DNA of 64,000 bases from contig NZ_JAIEUL010000012.1 in NCBI RefSeq assembly GCF_019599185.1, positions 1 through 64,000 on the forward strand, read 5' to 3'. The notes below the pieces were generated by a model that saw nothing but the letters and a program-made list of their open reading frames with translations, was not told where the DNA came from and did no database searches. The stretch comes from Cryobacterium inferilacus. Its GTDB lineage: Bacteria > Actinomycetota > Actinomycetes > Actinomycetales > Microbacteriaceae. Shown one piece after another: positions 50,838-59,840 of the stretch; position 1 is the stretch's first letter; each line of letters opens with the position of its first letter. Made by a program: the position numbers and the translations under genes.

Positions 50838-52679
50838 ATGAGCATCAGCGCAGACGCCCTCTCCAGTGATTTCCGCGCCAGCCGGCAGGATGGCGAGTAC
50901 CCGCGCCCCCAGCTGGTGCGCCGGCACTGGCGCGAGCTGGGCGGCGAGTGGGGGTTCGAGTTCGACGACGCCGACGAGGGCCGGGCCGCCCGCTGGTACG
51001 CCCAGCCCCGGTTCGGCCGCACCATCCGGGTGCCGTTCCCGTTCGAATCGGCCGCCTCCGGCATCCACGACACCGGCTTTCACCCCGTGATCTGGTACTC
51101 CCGCCGGTTCGGGCCGGCTGACCTTGCCGCCGCCGGATTCACCGGCGACGGCACCCGGCTGCACCTGCGCTTCGGAGCCGTCGACTATCGCGCGAAAGTG
51201 TGGATCGACGGCCAGCTCGTCGGTGAGCACGAGGGCGGCCAGACCCCGTTCTCGTTCGACGTCACCGATGTTCTCGCTCCCCACCTGACCGAGCACACCG
51301 TGGTCGTGCGCGCCGAAGACGACCCGCTCGACGCCGCGCAACCGCGCGGCAAGCAGGACTGGCAGCTGGAACCCCACGTGATCTGGTACCACCGCACCAG
51401 CGGCATCTGGCAGCCGGTCTGGTTGGAGGCCACGACTGACACCGCCGTGACGCTGCTGCACTGGACGCCGGATCTCGTCGCTGGCACCGTTCGGGTACGG
51501 GTCGACCTGTCGCGGCGACCCCCGGCCGGCAGCAGTCTGTCCTACGCCCTCAGCTACGAGGGCGTGCCGGTGGCGGATGCTGCCCACACCGTTGCAGAGG
51601 CCACCTCGACCACCGTCATCACCCTGCCGGCGCTGACGAACGGTCAGGCTGCCGACGAGCTGCTCTGGAGCCCGGAGCAGCCGCGACTGCTCGACGCGAC
51701 GGTAACGCTGTCGACCAACGGATCACCCGTCGACGTGGTGCACTCCTACCTCGGCCTCCGCTCCTCCGCGGTCGGCGAGGGCCGCTTCCTGCTCAACGAC
51801 CGGCCGTACTTCGTGCGCTCCGTGCTGCAGCAGGGCTATTGGCCCGCCTCGCACCTGGCCAGCCCCACCGCAGAGGCGCTCCGCCGCGACGTCGAGTTGA
51901 TCAAGGACCTCGGCTTCAACGCCGCCAGGGTGCACCAGAAGATCGAGGATCCGCGGTTCCTCTACTGGGCTGACCGGCTGGGCCTGCTGGTCTGGGGCGA
52001 AGCGCCCGGTGCGTTCGCGTTCAGCGCCGCGGCCGTACGGCGCACCACCGCGGAGTGGACGGCGGCGCTCGAGCGTGACCACTCGCATCCGTCGATCGTC
52101 ACCTGGGTGCCCGTGAACGAGAGTTGGGGTGTGTCGCAGATTGCACACGACCCGGCCCAGGCGGCCTTCACCCGGGCCCTGGCCGACCTCACCCGGGCCC
52201 TGGATCCCTCCCGCCCTGTGGTCTCCAACGACGGCTGGGAGCACGTGCACTCGGACATCCTGACCGTGCACGACTACGACGCCGACGGCCAGGCCCTGGC
52301 CGCGCGGTACCGCGACCCAGCCGCGATCAGCCGGTTGTTGGCCGGCTCAGGGCCTGCCGGCCGCCGCCTGGTGCTGCCCGGCCAGGAGGTAGAGGGCACA
52401 CCGGTGATGCTGACCGAGTTCGGTGGCATCTCGTTCCCGCGGGAGGATGCGGAGGCCGGCGCGTGGGGGTACTCGAGCGCTACCTCCACGGAGGATTTCC
52501 TCGCCAGACTGGACAACGTACTGGCCGCCGTCCATGCCAGCGCGGGGTTGGCGGGCTTCTGTTACACCCAGCTGACCGACACCCTGCAGGAGACGAACGG
52601 GTTGCTCGATGAGGACCGCAGGCCCAAGGCGCCGCTCGATCGATTGCGGGGCATCATCAGCGGTGACCGCCCCGACTGA
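50838..52679 (+). CDS. Glycoside hydrolase family 2 (beta-galactosidase/beta-glucuronidase-like)
   Basis: A 613-residue intracellular enzyme without a signal peptide. The N-terminal jelly-roll sugar-binding domain (about 30-200) shows WYSRRFGP, VWIDGQLVGEHEGGQTPFSFDVT and RTSGIWQPVWLE. An immunoglobulin-like domain (200-310) precedes a TIM barrel with acid/base Glu428 in VPVNESWG and nucleophile Glu527 in MLTEFGG. It is shorter than LacZ. The start may be the ATG at 50829 or 50838; neither has a strong ribosome binding site. The exact sugar cannot be told from sequence. Confidence 0.9.
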   Translation: MSISADALSSDFRASRQDGEYPRPQLVRRHWRELGGEWGFEFDDADEGRAARWYAQPRFGRTIRVPFPFESAASGIHDTGFHPVIWYSRRFGPADLAAAGFTGDGTRLHLRFGAVDYRAKVWIDGQLVGEHEGGQTPFSFDVTDVLAPHLTEHTVVVRAEDDPLDAAQPRGKQDWQLEPHVIWYHRTSGIWQPVWLEATTDTAVTLLHWTPDLVAGTVRVRVDLSRRPPAGSSLSYALSYEGVPVADAAHTVAEATSTTVITLPALTNGQAADELLWSPEQPRLLDATVTLSTNGSPVDVVHSYLGLRSSAVGEGRFLLNDRPYFVRSVLQQGYWPASHLASPTAEALRRDVELIKDLGFNAARVHQKIEDPRFLYWADRLGLLVWGEAPGAFAFSAAAVRRTTAEWTAALERDHSHPSIVTWVPVNESWGVSQIAHDPAQAAFTRALADLTRALDPSRPVVSNDGWEHVHSDILTVHDYDADGQALAARYRDPAAISRLLAGSGPAGRRLVLPGQEVEGTPVMLTEFGGISFPREDAEAGAWGYSSATSTEDFLARLDNVLAAVHASAGLAGFCYTQLTDTLQETNGLLDEDRRPKAPLDRLRGIISGDRPD

Positions 52680-52711
52680 CCGGGCCGGTGTGGACAGGGG
52701 TCGAACCGGGA

Positions 52712-54235
52712 TCAGGCCAGGGGCAGGGCGACCCGGAAGCAGGTGTGGCCGGGCCGGCTGTCCACCGTGACGTCGCCGTGGTGTGCGGCGACGACGGCCT
52801 GCACGATGGCGAGGCCGAGGCCGGTGCTGCCGCCGGTGCCACGGAACCGGGAGCTGTCGCCCCTGGCGAACCGCTCGAACAGGGTCGCGCGCAGGTTCTC
52901 CGGGATCCCGGGGCCGTCGTCGGTCACGGTCACCACGGCCAGGTCGTCCTCGATCCACAGGGCCACCTCGACCCTGGTGCCGGCGTCGGTGTGCACCCTG
53001 GCGTTGGCGAGCAGGTTGGCGAACACCTGGTGCAGGCGGGGGCCGTCGCCGGCGGCGAGAACGGGTTCCTCCGGCAGGTTGAGGTCCCAGACGTGGTCGC
53101 GGCCGGCGGCATGGGCGTCGCTGACCACGTCGACCAGCAGCCGGGTGAGGTCCACCGGATCGTGCTCGAGTTCACGGCCTTCATCCAGCCGGGCGAGCAG
53201 CAAGAGGTCTTCGACGAGGCCGGTCATCCGCACGGATTCCGACTCGATCCGGCCGATGGCGTGGATGGTGTCCGGCGGCAGTTCCTGCCCGCTGCGCCGG
53301 GTGAGTTCGGAGTAGCCGCGGATCGACGCGAGGGGTGTGCGCAGCTCGTGGCTGGCATCCGCCACGAATTGCCGCACCTTGTTCTCGCTGGCCTGCCGCG
53401 TTTCGAGGGCGAGGTCCACGTGGTCGAGCATGCGGTTGAGGGCGGAGCCCACCCGGCCCACCTCGGTGCGGGGATCGGTGTCTGCGGCGGGCACGCGGTC
53501 CACCAGCAGCACCTCGCCGCGGTCCAACGGCAGCTCGGAGACCCGAGTGGCCGTCTCGGTCACCCGTTGCAGCGGACGCAGGGCCAGGCGCACGATCGCG
53601 GTGGCGAGGAAGGCAACGACCACGATCCCGACCAGCGACACGATGCCGATGATGAGGGCGAGCTGGGTGGCGGTGCCCGTGACGCTCGATGTGGGCAGGC
53701 CGATCAGGTAGAGCGCGCCGGTGCGGGCCGTGGCCGCGAGCACCCGGTATTCACCCACGTCGCCGCCGAGGTCCACGGTGAACGGTGCGCTGGTGCCGTC
53801 TTGCTGCACGGCGTCGTCGAGTTCGGTGAGCAGCTGGCTGACCTGGTCGTTGTCCAGCGCCACGATGGTGCCGCTGTCGTCGATGAAGCCGGCGGTGACG
53901 GTGCTGCCGTCGTAGACCAGGGCGAGGGTGCCGGGCGGCTGGCCCGGCCCGTTGAGCACATCGCTGGCCGAGGAGGCGGTGAAGGTGAAGTCGGTGCTGC
54001 CCGGACGGCCGCCGAGCGCCACATCGGAGCGTTGCGCGGCGTTGGCCAGCTGGTCGTCCAGGCCGTCCATCAGGTTGGCGCTGAGGATGGCGACGCTCAC
54101 CGCCCCGATCACGAGGCTCACCAGTGCGAGCATCGCGACCACGGCCACCACCAGCCGGCGGCGCAGCGTCCAGGGGGCGCGGCCGGTGCGGGTCGGGATG
54201 ATCGGGGTGTCGACGGCGGGTGACCCGGCGGTCAT
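52712..54235 (-). CDS. Sensor histidine kinase, TrcS-like
   Basis: A 507-residue membrane kinase. TM1 (about 27-50) and TM2 (about 187-212) enclose an external sensor domain of about 135 residues, followed by a HAMP linker. The phospho-acceptor His lies in FVADASHELRTPLASIRGY, and the ATPase domain shows NLLANARVHT (N box), VTDDGPGIP (G1) and GSTGLGLAIV (G2). It overlaps its response-regulator gene by one base. The divergent ABC genes at 55180-57362 are a likely target, a common arrangement for cell-envelope or antimicrobial stress. Confidence 0.92.
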   Translation of the reverse strand: MTAGSPAVDTPIIPTRTGRAPWTLRRRLVVAVVAMLALVSLVIGAVSVAILSANLMDGLDDQLANAAQRSDVALGGRPGSTDFTFTASSASDVLNGPGQPPGTLALVYDGSTVTAGFIDDSGTIVALDNDQVSQLLTELDDAVQQDGTSAPFTVDLGGDVGEYRVLAATARTGALYLIGLPTSSVTGTATQLALIIGIVSLVGIVVVAFLATAIVRLALRPLQRVTETATRVSELPLDRGEVLLVDRVPAADTDPRTEVGRVGSALNRMLDHVDLALETRQASENKVRQFVADASHELRTPLASIRGYSELTRRSGQELPPDTIHAIGRIESESVRMTGLVEDLLLLARLDEGRELEHDPVDLTRLLVDVVSDAHAAGRDHVWDLNLPEEPVLAAGDGPRLHQVFANLLANARVHTDAGTRVEVALWIEDDLAVVTVTDDGPGIPENLRATLFERFARGDSSRFRGTGGSTGLGLAIVQAVVAAHHGDVTVDSRPGHTCFRVALPLA

Positions 54236-54981
54236 CAGGCGATCTTCAGCATGTATCCGGCACCGCGCACGGTGTGGATCATGGGGTCGCGGCCGGCGTC
54301 GACCTTCTTGCGCAGGTAGGAGATGTAGATCTCCACAACAGAGGACTTGCCGCCGAAGTCGTAGCTCCAGACCCGGTCGAGAATCTGGGCCTTGCTGAGA
54401 ACCCGGCGCGGGTTGCGCATCAGGAAGCGCAGGAGTTCGAATTCGGTCGCGGTCAGTTCGATCTGCTCACCGCCGCGGAACACCTCGTAGCTGTCCTCGT
54501 CGAGCGTGAGGTCGCCCACGGTGATTCGCGGGTCGGTGGAGTCGGACACCGCCAGGGTGGAACGGCGGATGAGTCCGCGCAGCCTGGCCACGACCTCCTC
54601 CAGGCTGAATGGCTTGGTGACGTAGTCGTCACCACCGGCGGTGAGACCGGCGATGCGGTCGTCGAGGGAGTCCTTCGCGGTGAGGAAGAGCACCGGCGTC
54701 TCGTAGCCATCCGCTCGCACCCGCTGCAGGACCTGCAGCCCATCGATGTCGGGCAGCATGATGTCCAGCACGATGGCGTCCGGTCGGAACTCGCGCGCCA
54801 GGGTGATCGCCGCGCGGCCCTCGCCCGCGGTCCGCACCTCCCAGCCCTCGTAGCGCAGGGCCATCGAGAGCAGGTCGGTGAGGGTCGGTTCGTCGTCGAC
54901 GACAAGCACCCTGATCGGGGATCCGTCGGCTTTGTGGAGGCGGGGTCCGTGGGCCGACTGCTCGTTCGCTCGTGTGCTCAT
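54235..54981 (-). CDS. Response regulator, OmpR family, TrcR-like
   Basis: A 248-residue regulator. The receiver domain has acidic pair VVDDE, phospho-acceptor Asp in DAIVLDIMLPDIDG, and Lys in LTAKDS. The C-terminal winged helix (RITVGDLTLDEDSYEVFRGG...LTATEFELLRFLMRNPRRVLSKAQILDRVW) is complete. The first 20 residues before the receiver are variable. Its start is 198 bases from the divergent ABC permease gene, a gap that probably carries the promoters of both. Confidence 0.93.
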   Translation of the reverse strand: MSTRANEQSAHGPRLHKADGSPIRVLVVDDEPTLTDLLSMALRYEGWEVRTAGEGRAAITLAREFRPDAIVLDIMLPDIDGLQVLQRVRADGYETPVLFLTAKDSLDDRIAGLTAGGDDYVTKPFSLEEVVARLRGLIRRSTLAVSDSTDPRITVGDLTLDEDSYEVFRGGEQIELTATEFELLRFLMRNPRRVLSKAQILDRVWSYDFGGKSSVVEIYISYLRKKVDAGRDPMIHTVRGAGYMLKIA

Positions 54982-55179
54982 GCCCCCAGTATCAGTGTCC
55001 TTCCTATGAATCGGCTATACGCCGCCCACGGTGACCCTGTGAAGACGGATGCGCAGCAAGGTCGGGCGCCAACACCCGCTGGGCAGATTCATAACCTGGC
55101 CATAGTCGGCCCATAAACACGCTCCCTAGCTTCGAGATCAGAGAGGCGGGATCCCCCCTGCCATTGGACTGGAGAATCG

Positions 55180-56649
55180 ATGTTTGTCACCTATCTGCGA
55201 CGCGAGCTGGCGGGTCGCCGCAAGCAGACCGCTATCGTCGCCATCGGCATGGCGCTTGCCATCGCCCTGGTCATTATCGTCAACGCCGTCTCGAGCGGAG
55301 TGCAGTTGGCGCAGTCCACCGTGCTCGCCTCGGTGTACGGCGTCGGCACCGACATCACCGTGAGCCAGACCCCGGTGGCGCCCACAGAGGGCGAGGGCGG
55401 CGGCGGGCCGCAGAACTTCGACTTCGGCGCAGAGGACGGCGCGACAGCCGACGGCAGCACCACCGTCAACCAGGCCACCCTGTCGGTCGAACGCGGTACC
55501 ACCGCCTTCGACTCCACTGCCCTGGACACCGTCGGCGGCATCGACAACGTCTCGGCCGCCGCGGCCACCCTGTCGCTGAGCAACACCACCTTCAACGGCA
55601 CCCTGCCCGACCGGTCGGCCATGACCCAGGGAGAAGCGCCCACCGCCGGCGAGGCGCCCACCGGAGCCGACGGCGCCGGCGGCAGCTCGTTCAGCGTCGA
55701 CTCCTTCACGGTGCTCGGACTCGACCCGGCCGATGACGCCGTCGGCCCGCTGTCCGCCGTGAGCCTCACCGACGGCCGCAGCCTCGAGAGCACCGACGCC
55801 GGGGCCAACGTCGCCGTGCTCGACGCCAGCTACGCCACCACCGCCGAACTCATCGTCGGCGACACCATCTCCCTGGCCGGCACCGACTTCACCATCGTCG
55901 GTCTCGTGACCGCCTCCTCAGCGGATGCCGCGACGGCGTCGAACGTCTACATCCCGCTCGACGTGGCGCAGACGCTGTCCGGCCTGGAGGGCCAGGTCAC
56001 CGACATCTACGTGCAGGCGGCGTCGTCCACCGATATCGAGCAGGTGCAGGCGGATGTCGAGACCGCTCTCCCGGATTCCACCGTGAAGACCCAGGCCGAT
56101 CTGGCCTCGAGCGTGTCCGGGTCCCTCTCCAGCGCGTCCGACCTGGTCAAGAACCTCGGCCTGTGGCTCTCGCTCATCGTGCTGGCCGCCGCCTTCCTGA
56201 TCGCCATCCTGTTCACCATCTCCGGGGTCACCCGGCGCACCCGCGAATTCGGCACGCTCAAGGCCATCGGCTGGTCGAACGGCCGGATTGTGCGCCAGGT
56301 GGCCGGCGAATCCCTCGTGCAGGGCCTGATCGGCGGGGTCGTCGGCATCGCCGTCGGCCTGTTCGGCATCCTCGCGATCAACCTCGTCGCCCCCACCCTC
56401 ACCGCCGGTGCCGCCAGCGCGGATGTCCCGGCAGGAATGAATGGTGCCGGCGGACGTCCCGGCGGCGGATTCGGCCAGGCCGTCGTTGAGGCGGCCACGT
56501 CGGACATCGTCCTGCAGGTGCCGGTGACCCTGTCGGTCATCCTCATCGCGGTCGGCCTGGCCGTGCTCGGCGGGCTCCTGGCCGGCGCCATCGGCGGGTG
56601 GCGCGCCTCGCGCCTGAGCCCATCCGAAGCGCTTCGCAGCATCGCCTGA
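55180..56649 (+). CDS. ABC permease, MacB/FtsX type
   Basis: A 489-residue membrane protein. TM1 is at residues 19-40, followed by an external MacB-like domain of about 280 residues rich in Thr, Ser, Ala and Asp. Three C-terminal membrane segments surround the FtsX motif (FTISGVTRRTREFGTLKAIGWSNGRIVRQVAGESLVQGLIGG). A short loop contains NGAGGRPGGGFG. The ATPase gene follows 41 bases downstream. Such pairs export peptides or act on envelope substrates by mechanotransmission. It is divergent from the two-component genes. Confidence 0.9.
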   Translation: MFVTYLRRELAGRRKQTAIVAIGMALAIALVIIVNAVSSGVQLAQSTVLASVYGVGTDITVSQTPVAPTEGEGGGGPQNFDFGAEDGATADGSTTVNQATLSVERGTTAFDSTALDTVGGIDNVSAAAATLSLSNTTFNGTLPDRSAMTQGEAPTAGEAPTGADGAGGSSFSVDSFTVLGLDPADDAVGPLSAVSLTDGRSLESTDAGANVAVLDASYATTAELIVGDTISLAGTDFTIVGLVTASSADAATASNVYIPLDVAQTLSGLEGQVTDIYVQAASSTDIEQVQADVETALPDSTVKTQADLASSVSGSLSSASDLVKNLGLWLSLIVLAAAFLIAILFTISGVTRRTREFGTLKAIGWSNGRIVRQVAGESLVQGLIGGVVGIAVGLFGILAINLVAPTLTAGAASADVPAGMNGAGGRPGGGFGQAVVEAATSDIVLQVPVTLSVILIAVGLAVLGGLLAGAIGGWRASRLSPSEALRSIA

Positions 56650-56690
56650 CCCTCACTCCGACCGACGACACCCGAATCGAGACCTTATAT

Positions 56691-57362
56691 ATGTATGAAC
56701 TAACCAATGTCACCAAGAAATACGACCAGGGCAAGCGCTCGGTGACCGCCCTGAACAAGGTCACCCTGTCCATTCCCGACGGTCAGATGGTCGCCATCCA
56801 GGGGCCGACGGGCGGCGGCAAGTCGACCCTGTTGCAGATGCTGGGCGCCCTCGACCGGCCCAGCACGGGCACCGTGCAACTGGGGGCTTCCGACCTCTCC
56901 AAGCTGGGCCAGGGCCCGCTCGGCGAGATCAGGGCCAGGCAGATCGGTTTTGTGTTCCAGGGCTTCAACCTGATCCCCACCCTCACGGCGCAGGAGAATG
57001 TGGAGACCGCGCTCGCGCCGTTGGGCGTGTCGGCGGCCGACCGTACGGCCAGGGCCGCGGCGGCCCTGGCCTCCGTGGGGTTGGGCGAGCGCGGCAGCCA
57101 CCTGCCGGCTGAGCTGTCCGGTGGCCAGCAGCAGCGGGTGGCCATCGCCAGGGCGCTGGTCAAGGAGCCGGCGGTGCTGCTGGCCGACGAGCCCACCGGC
57201 AACCTCGACGAGCAGACCAGGGACGAGATCATGGAGCTGCTCGAGGGGCTGTGGCGTGATCGTGGTCTCACCCTGATCGTGGTGACCCACGACTCCGCCG
57301 TAGCCAAACGAGCCCAGCGACGCCTGCTGATCAAGCAGGGCGTGGTCAAGGAGGTCGCCTGA
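56691..57362 (+). CDS. ABC ATPase, MacB/LolD type
   Basis: A 223-residue ATPase partner of the upstream permease. Walker A is GPTGGGKST, the signature is LSGGQQQRVAIARALV, and Walker B is VLLADEPTGNLD; the short domain and Q-loop FVFQGFNLIPTLT are typical of LolD/MacB. The ATG at 56691 (MYELTNVTKKYDQGKR) is chosen because family sequence starts there. The upstream TATATATG is unusual and the ribosome binding site is weak, so translation may depend on coupling to the permease. Confidence 0.93.
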   Translation: MYELTNVTKKYDQGKRSVTALNKVTLSIPDGQMVAIQGPTGGGKSTLLQMLGALDRPSTGTVQLGASDLSKLGQGPLGEIRARQIGFVFQGFNLIPTLTAQENVETALAPLGVSAADRTARAAAALASVGLGERGSHLPAELSGGQQQRVAIARALVKEPAVLLADEPTGNLDEQTRDEIMELLEGLWRDRGLTLIVVTHDSAVAKRAQRRLLIKQGVVKEVA

Positions 57363-57393
57363 TCGGCTCGCTGCTTTGACGCGAATAACCACA

Positions 57394-57424
57394 GACACCC
57401 CGGGCGGTTATCGCCCGGGGTGTC
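57394..57424. terminator. Bidirectional hairpin between convergent genes
   Basis: Arms of 13 bp (GACACCCCGGGCG and its complement) around a 5-base loop between the ATPase stop (57362) and the surface-protein stop (57460). There is no T-run. Confidence 0.8.
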
Positions 57425-57459
57425 CGTGGCTGTGCCGGTGGGTCTACACCCGGTGCGGA

Positions 57460-58530
57460 TCAGGCCCGGCGGAAGCGACGGGTGAGCATCAGTGCGGCAC
57501 CGAGCAGTACGGCGCTGAAGCCGGCGCCCCACACGATCGTGGTCCAGCTGGACACGCCGGTTGACGCCAGTTCAGTGGCGCTCGACGTCGGCACTGCGGT
57601 CGGGGGCGCTGTGGTCGAGGGCACTGTGGTCGAGGGCACTGTGGTCGAGCGCGGAGTCGACGGGGTGGGTGTCGGCGGGGTCACGACCACCGGCGGGGTC
57701 ACCGACGTCGTGGTGCTGGGCGGGCTCGTCGGCTCGACCGGCGGAGTCGTCGGCTCGACTGGCGGGGTGGACGGCTCGACAGGCGGAGTCGTCGGCTCGA
57801 CAGGCGGGGTCGTCGGCTCGACAGGCGGGGTGGACGGCTCCACCGGAGGCTCGACCGGCGGAGTCGACGGCTCGACCGGCGGCTCCACCGGCGGATCGAC
57901 CGGTGGCACGACGGGCGGGTCCACCGGTGGCACCACGGGCGGATCGACCGGTGGCACCACGGGCGGATCGACCGGCGGCACGACGGGCGGGTCAACCGGC
58001 GGCACCACTGGCGGATCCACCGGCGGCACCACAGGCGGATCCACGGGCGGATCAACCGGCGGGTCCACCGGGGGATCGACCGGCGGGTCCACGGGCGGAT
58101 CAACGGGCGGGTCAACCGGGGGATCAACTGGCGGGTCCACCGGCGGGTCCACCGGAGGGTCGACCGGCGGCGTCACGACATCACACCGGGGTGTCTCCCC
58201 ACTGAATTCCGCGTCGTACCCGTCCGGGGTCTTGAGATCGACGAAGTAGGTGTGCGTCGTGAGGCCGTCCACCGGGATCGTGTTCTGGTAGCTCGTGCCG
58301 AAGCTCTCGACGGTGTGCTCCACATCGTCGATGGTGATGGTGACGATGTTCGGGGTGTCGTCCCACTGGGTTGTTCCGTAGAAATCGAAATTCACCGAGA
58401 GGGAGTCGCAGGTGTGGGTCACCCCAGGGGTGTGCGCGAACGCCGGAGCGACGACACCGCCGAGGGTGAGTCCGCCGATAACGAGAACGGAACCGGCGAC
58501 AGTGGCCGCGGTCGTGGTGGTTTTCTTCAT
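57460..58530 (-). CDS. Cell-wall-anchored proline-repeat surface protein (LAxTG)
   Basis: A 356-residue exported protein. A signal peptide (residues 1-32, ending AFA) is followed by a small domain of about 85 residues with two Cys (41 and 116). A long proline repeat follows (about 120-300): first PPVD units, then PPVVPPVD units, then PPVEP(S/T)T units. The C-terminus has LASTG (321-325), a hydrophobic segment and RRFRRA, a sortase signal of the class E (LAxTG) type. The repeat forms an extended wall-spanning stalk. The small domain is of unknown function; sequence repeats make the region prone to length change. Confidence 0.88.
   Translation of the reverse strand: MKKTTTTAATVAGSVLVIGGLTLGGVVAPAFAHTPGVTHTCDSLSVNFDFYGTTQWDDTPNIVTITIDDVEHTVESFGTSYQNTIPVDGLTTHTYFVDLKTPDGYDAEFSGETPRCDVVTPPVDPPVDPPVDPPVDPPVDPPVDPPVDPPVDPPVDPPVDPPVDPPVVPPVDPPVVPPVDPPVVPPVDPPVVPPVDPPVVPPVDPPVVPPVDPPVEPPVEPSTPPVEPPVEPSTPPVEPTTPPVEPTTPPVEPSTPPVEPTTPPVEPTSPPSTTTSVTPPVVVTPPTPTPSTPRSTTVPSTTVPSTTAPPTAVPTSSATELASTGVSSWTTIVWGAGFSAVLLGAALMLTRRFRRA
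57700..58180. repeat. Coding repeats of the proline-rich stalk
   Basis: About 40 short units of 12 or 24 bases, based on (ACC/TCC)GGCGG(A/G)TC, encode the PPVD/PPVVPPVD stalk. Units differ mainly at wobble positions, so the array has diverged while keeping the protein pattern. It is not a CRISPR, since it has no spacers. Confidence 0.85.
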
Positions 58531-59005
58531 GGTGGGCCTTTCGGGTGGCTCAGAGTGAACTGCAAACCGCGCCCCGGTTGAGGCGCAGCGATAACTGGGA
58601 TGTTCCAGGCTTTGTCTTTACGCTTCGGTGGGCACGCCGATTTCTGCCCCGACTGGAGCTCGAATGGGCGGAGGGCACCACAAATAACCTGACCAACGGT
58701 CAGATTGATGTGCTTCACCACATGAGGTGGCAGGTGCGCGGGCCGCGTGCGGCCGTCTTGATCTCGGACGAATTCCGCTCGGCCGGTCCCCCTTTATGAG
58801 GACAAGCCTAGGAAGGCCATCGCGGCCCTCGCGCCCCCACAACGGGTCATTTCGACACCGGTTTACCCCCACAACAGGTCATTTGTCCCGCGTCCGGGGG
58901 TCGGGTTTTCCGTATCCTGAGAGGGACTCAGCTGCAAACTGTCGCTCTGACCGAGTGCAGGCATGCTCGGCGAGGTGTGCGCAACGGTCGCCGAGACAGA
59001 GCAGA
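58531..59005. other. 475-base divergent intergenic region
   Basis: This gap separates the surface-protein and YqaJ genes. It contains the dyad CTGACC-AAC-GGTCAG at 58689-58703 (TetR-like) and a pair of 19-base direct repeats at 58834-58884. Short ORFs on both strands show no family-like sequence, and I see no convincing gene. Confidence 0.6.
58834..58884. repeat. Two 19-base direct repeats, 32 bases apart
   Basis: CCCCCACAACGGGTCATTT (58834-58852) and CCCCCACAACAGGTCATTT (58866-58884) differ at one base, with a three-turn spacing. They lie about 120-170 bases upstream of the YqaJ gene and may be tandem regulator sites. Confidence 0.75.
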
Positions 59006-59758
59006 ATGGATGACGTGCCTCACTCCCTGCTCTCCCTCTTCGACCTGGAGGAGCAGACCCCGGCCGAGGCGCCGCCCGCCGTCGCACTCCCACCCCTCCC
59101 CCATCTGGGACGCATTGTGGCCGACTCCACCAACCGGGTCGCCTGGTTGCGGGCGCGCAGCCAGGGCATCACCGCCACGGATGTCGCCAAGCTCGCCACG
59201 GAGAAGTCTGTGCACGCCGCCGCCAGGGAGAAGATCAACGGAAGCGGCTTCAGCGGTAACCCGTTCACCGATCACGGTCGGGCCAGGGAACCGGAGATCG
59301 CGGCCTGGGTACAGGCCAACTACGGCATCGAACCGAGCACCAATCTCTTCCACGCCGCCGGGCAGCCCCGTCACTTGGCCACCCCCGACGGCCTGGGCCT
59401 GGCCGGCAACGGCGTCTTCGAACTGGCCGAGATCAAGACCACCAGCAAGCCGTGGCGTAGCATCCCCCGCTCGTACCTGCGCCAGATCTGGTGGCAGCAA
59501 TACGTTCTCGGTGCCGACCGCACCCTGCTGGTCTGGGAGGAGCACGACAATTTCGTGCCCCGCTCCGCGGTGCCGGAGTGCCGGTGGATCGACAGGGACG
59601 ACGATCAGATCAGCATCCTGGTGGGCTACGCCAACCAGCTGATCGACCTGCTCAATCACCAGCGTGAGCGCGAACGGGCCGATGCGCCCCCGCCGTATGA
59701 CTACCAGTACGACCACAACCGGTCCTCCGCGCCACCGCCCTACGACTACGGACGATAG
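59006..59758 (+). CDS. YqaJ-family (lambda exonuclease-like) nuclease
   Basis: A 250-residue protein with a YqaJ recombinase domain at about 35-195. Nuclease-fold features are RSQGITATDVAKLA, NPFTDHGRAREPEIAAW, HLATPDGLGL and FELAEIKTTSKPW, where the Asp-(x)n-Glu-x-Lys (ELAEIKT) metal site is visible. The tail has the duplicated motif APPPYDY. In phages such nucleases pair with a single-strand annealing protein, but no RecT-like gene is nearby, so this is probably a chromosomal actinobacterial form. The ATG at 59006 is chosen to match the domain start. Confidence 0.85.
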   Translation: MDDVPHSLLSLFDLEEQTPAEAPPAVALPPLPHLGRIVADSTNRVAWLRARSQGITATDVAKLATEKSVHAAAREKINGSGFSGNPFTDHGRAREPEIAAWVQANYGIEPSTNLFHAAGQPRHLATPDGLGLAGNGVFELAEIKTTSKPWRSIPRSYLRQIWWQQYVLGADRTLLVWEEHDNFVPRSAVPECRWIDRDDDQISILVGYANQLIDLLNHQRERERADAPPPYDYQYDHNRSSAPPPYDYGR

Positions 59759-59789
59759 CCGTTCGCCCCACCATCTACTGGCGCTCGAC

Positions 59790-59840
59790 CGATGTAAGTC
59801 GAATGTTGTGATTTGATGGTGCCATGATCGACATAAGTCG
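59790..59840. promoter_or_regulatory. Possible paired operator at the ROK gene start
   Basis: CGATGTAAGTCG at 59790-59801 and CGACATAAGTCG at 59829-59840 differ at two bases and are 39 bases apart. The second includes codons 2-6 of the ROK gene. The position would suit autorepression. Short and speculative. Confidence 0.3.

Noticed and set aside
57700-58180. CRISPR-like repeat array
   Set aside because: The units are 12-24 bases with no unique spacers, and they encode a continuous Pro-rich protein repeat.
58545-58872. Small ORFs on both strands upstream of the YqaJ gene
   Set aside because: They overlap each other and have low-complexity Arg/Pro composition, no clear ribosome binding site and no family resemblance.
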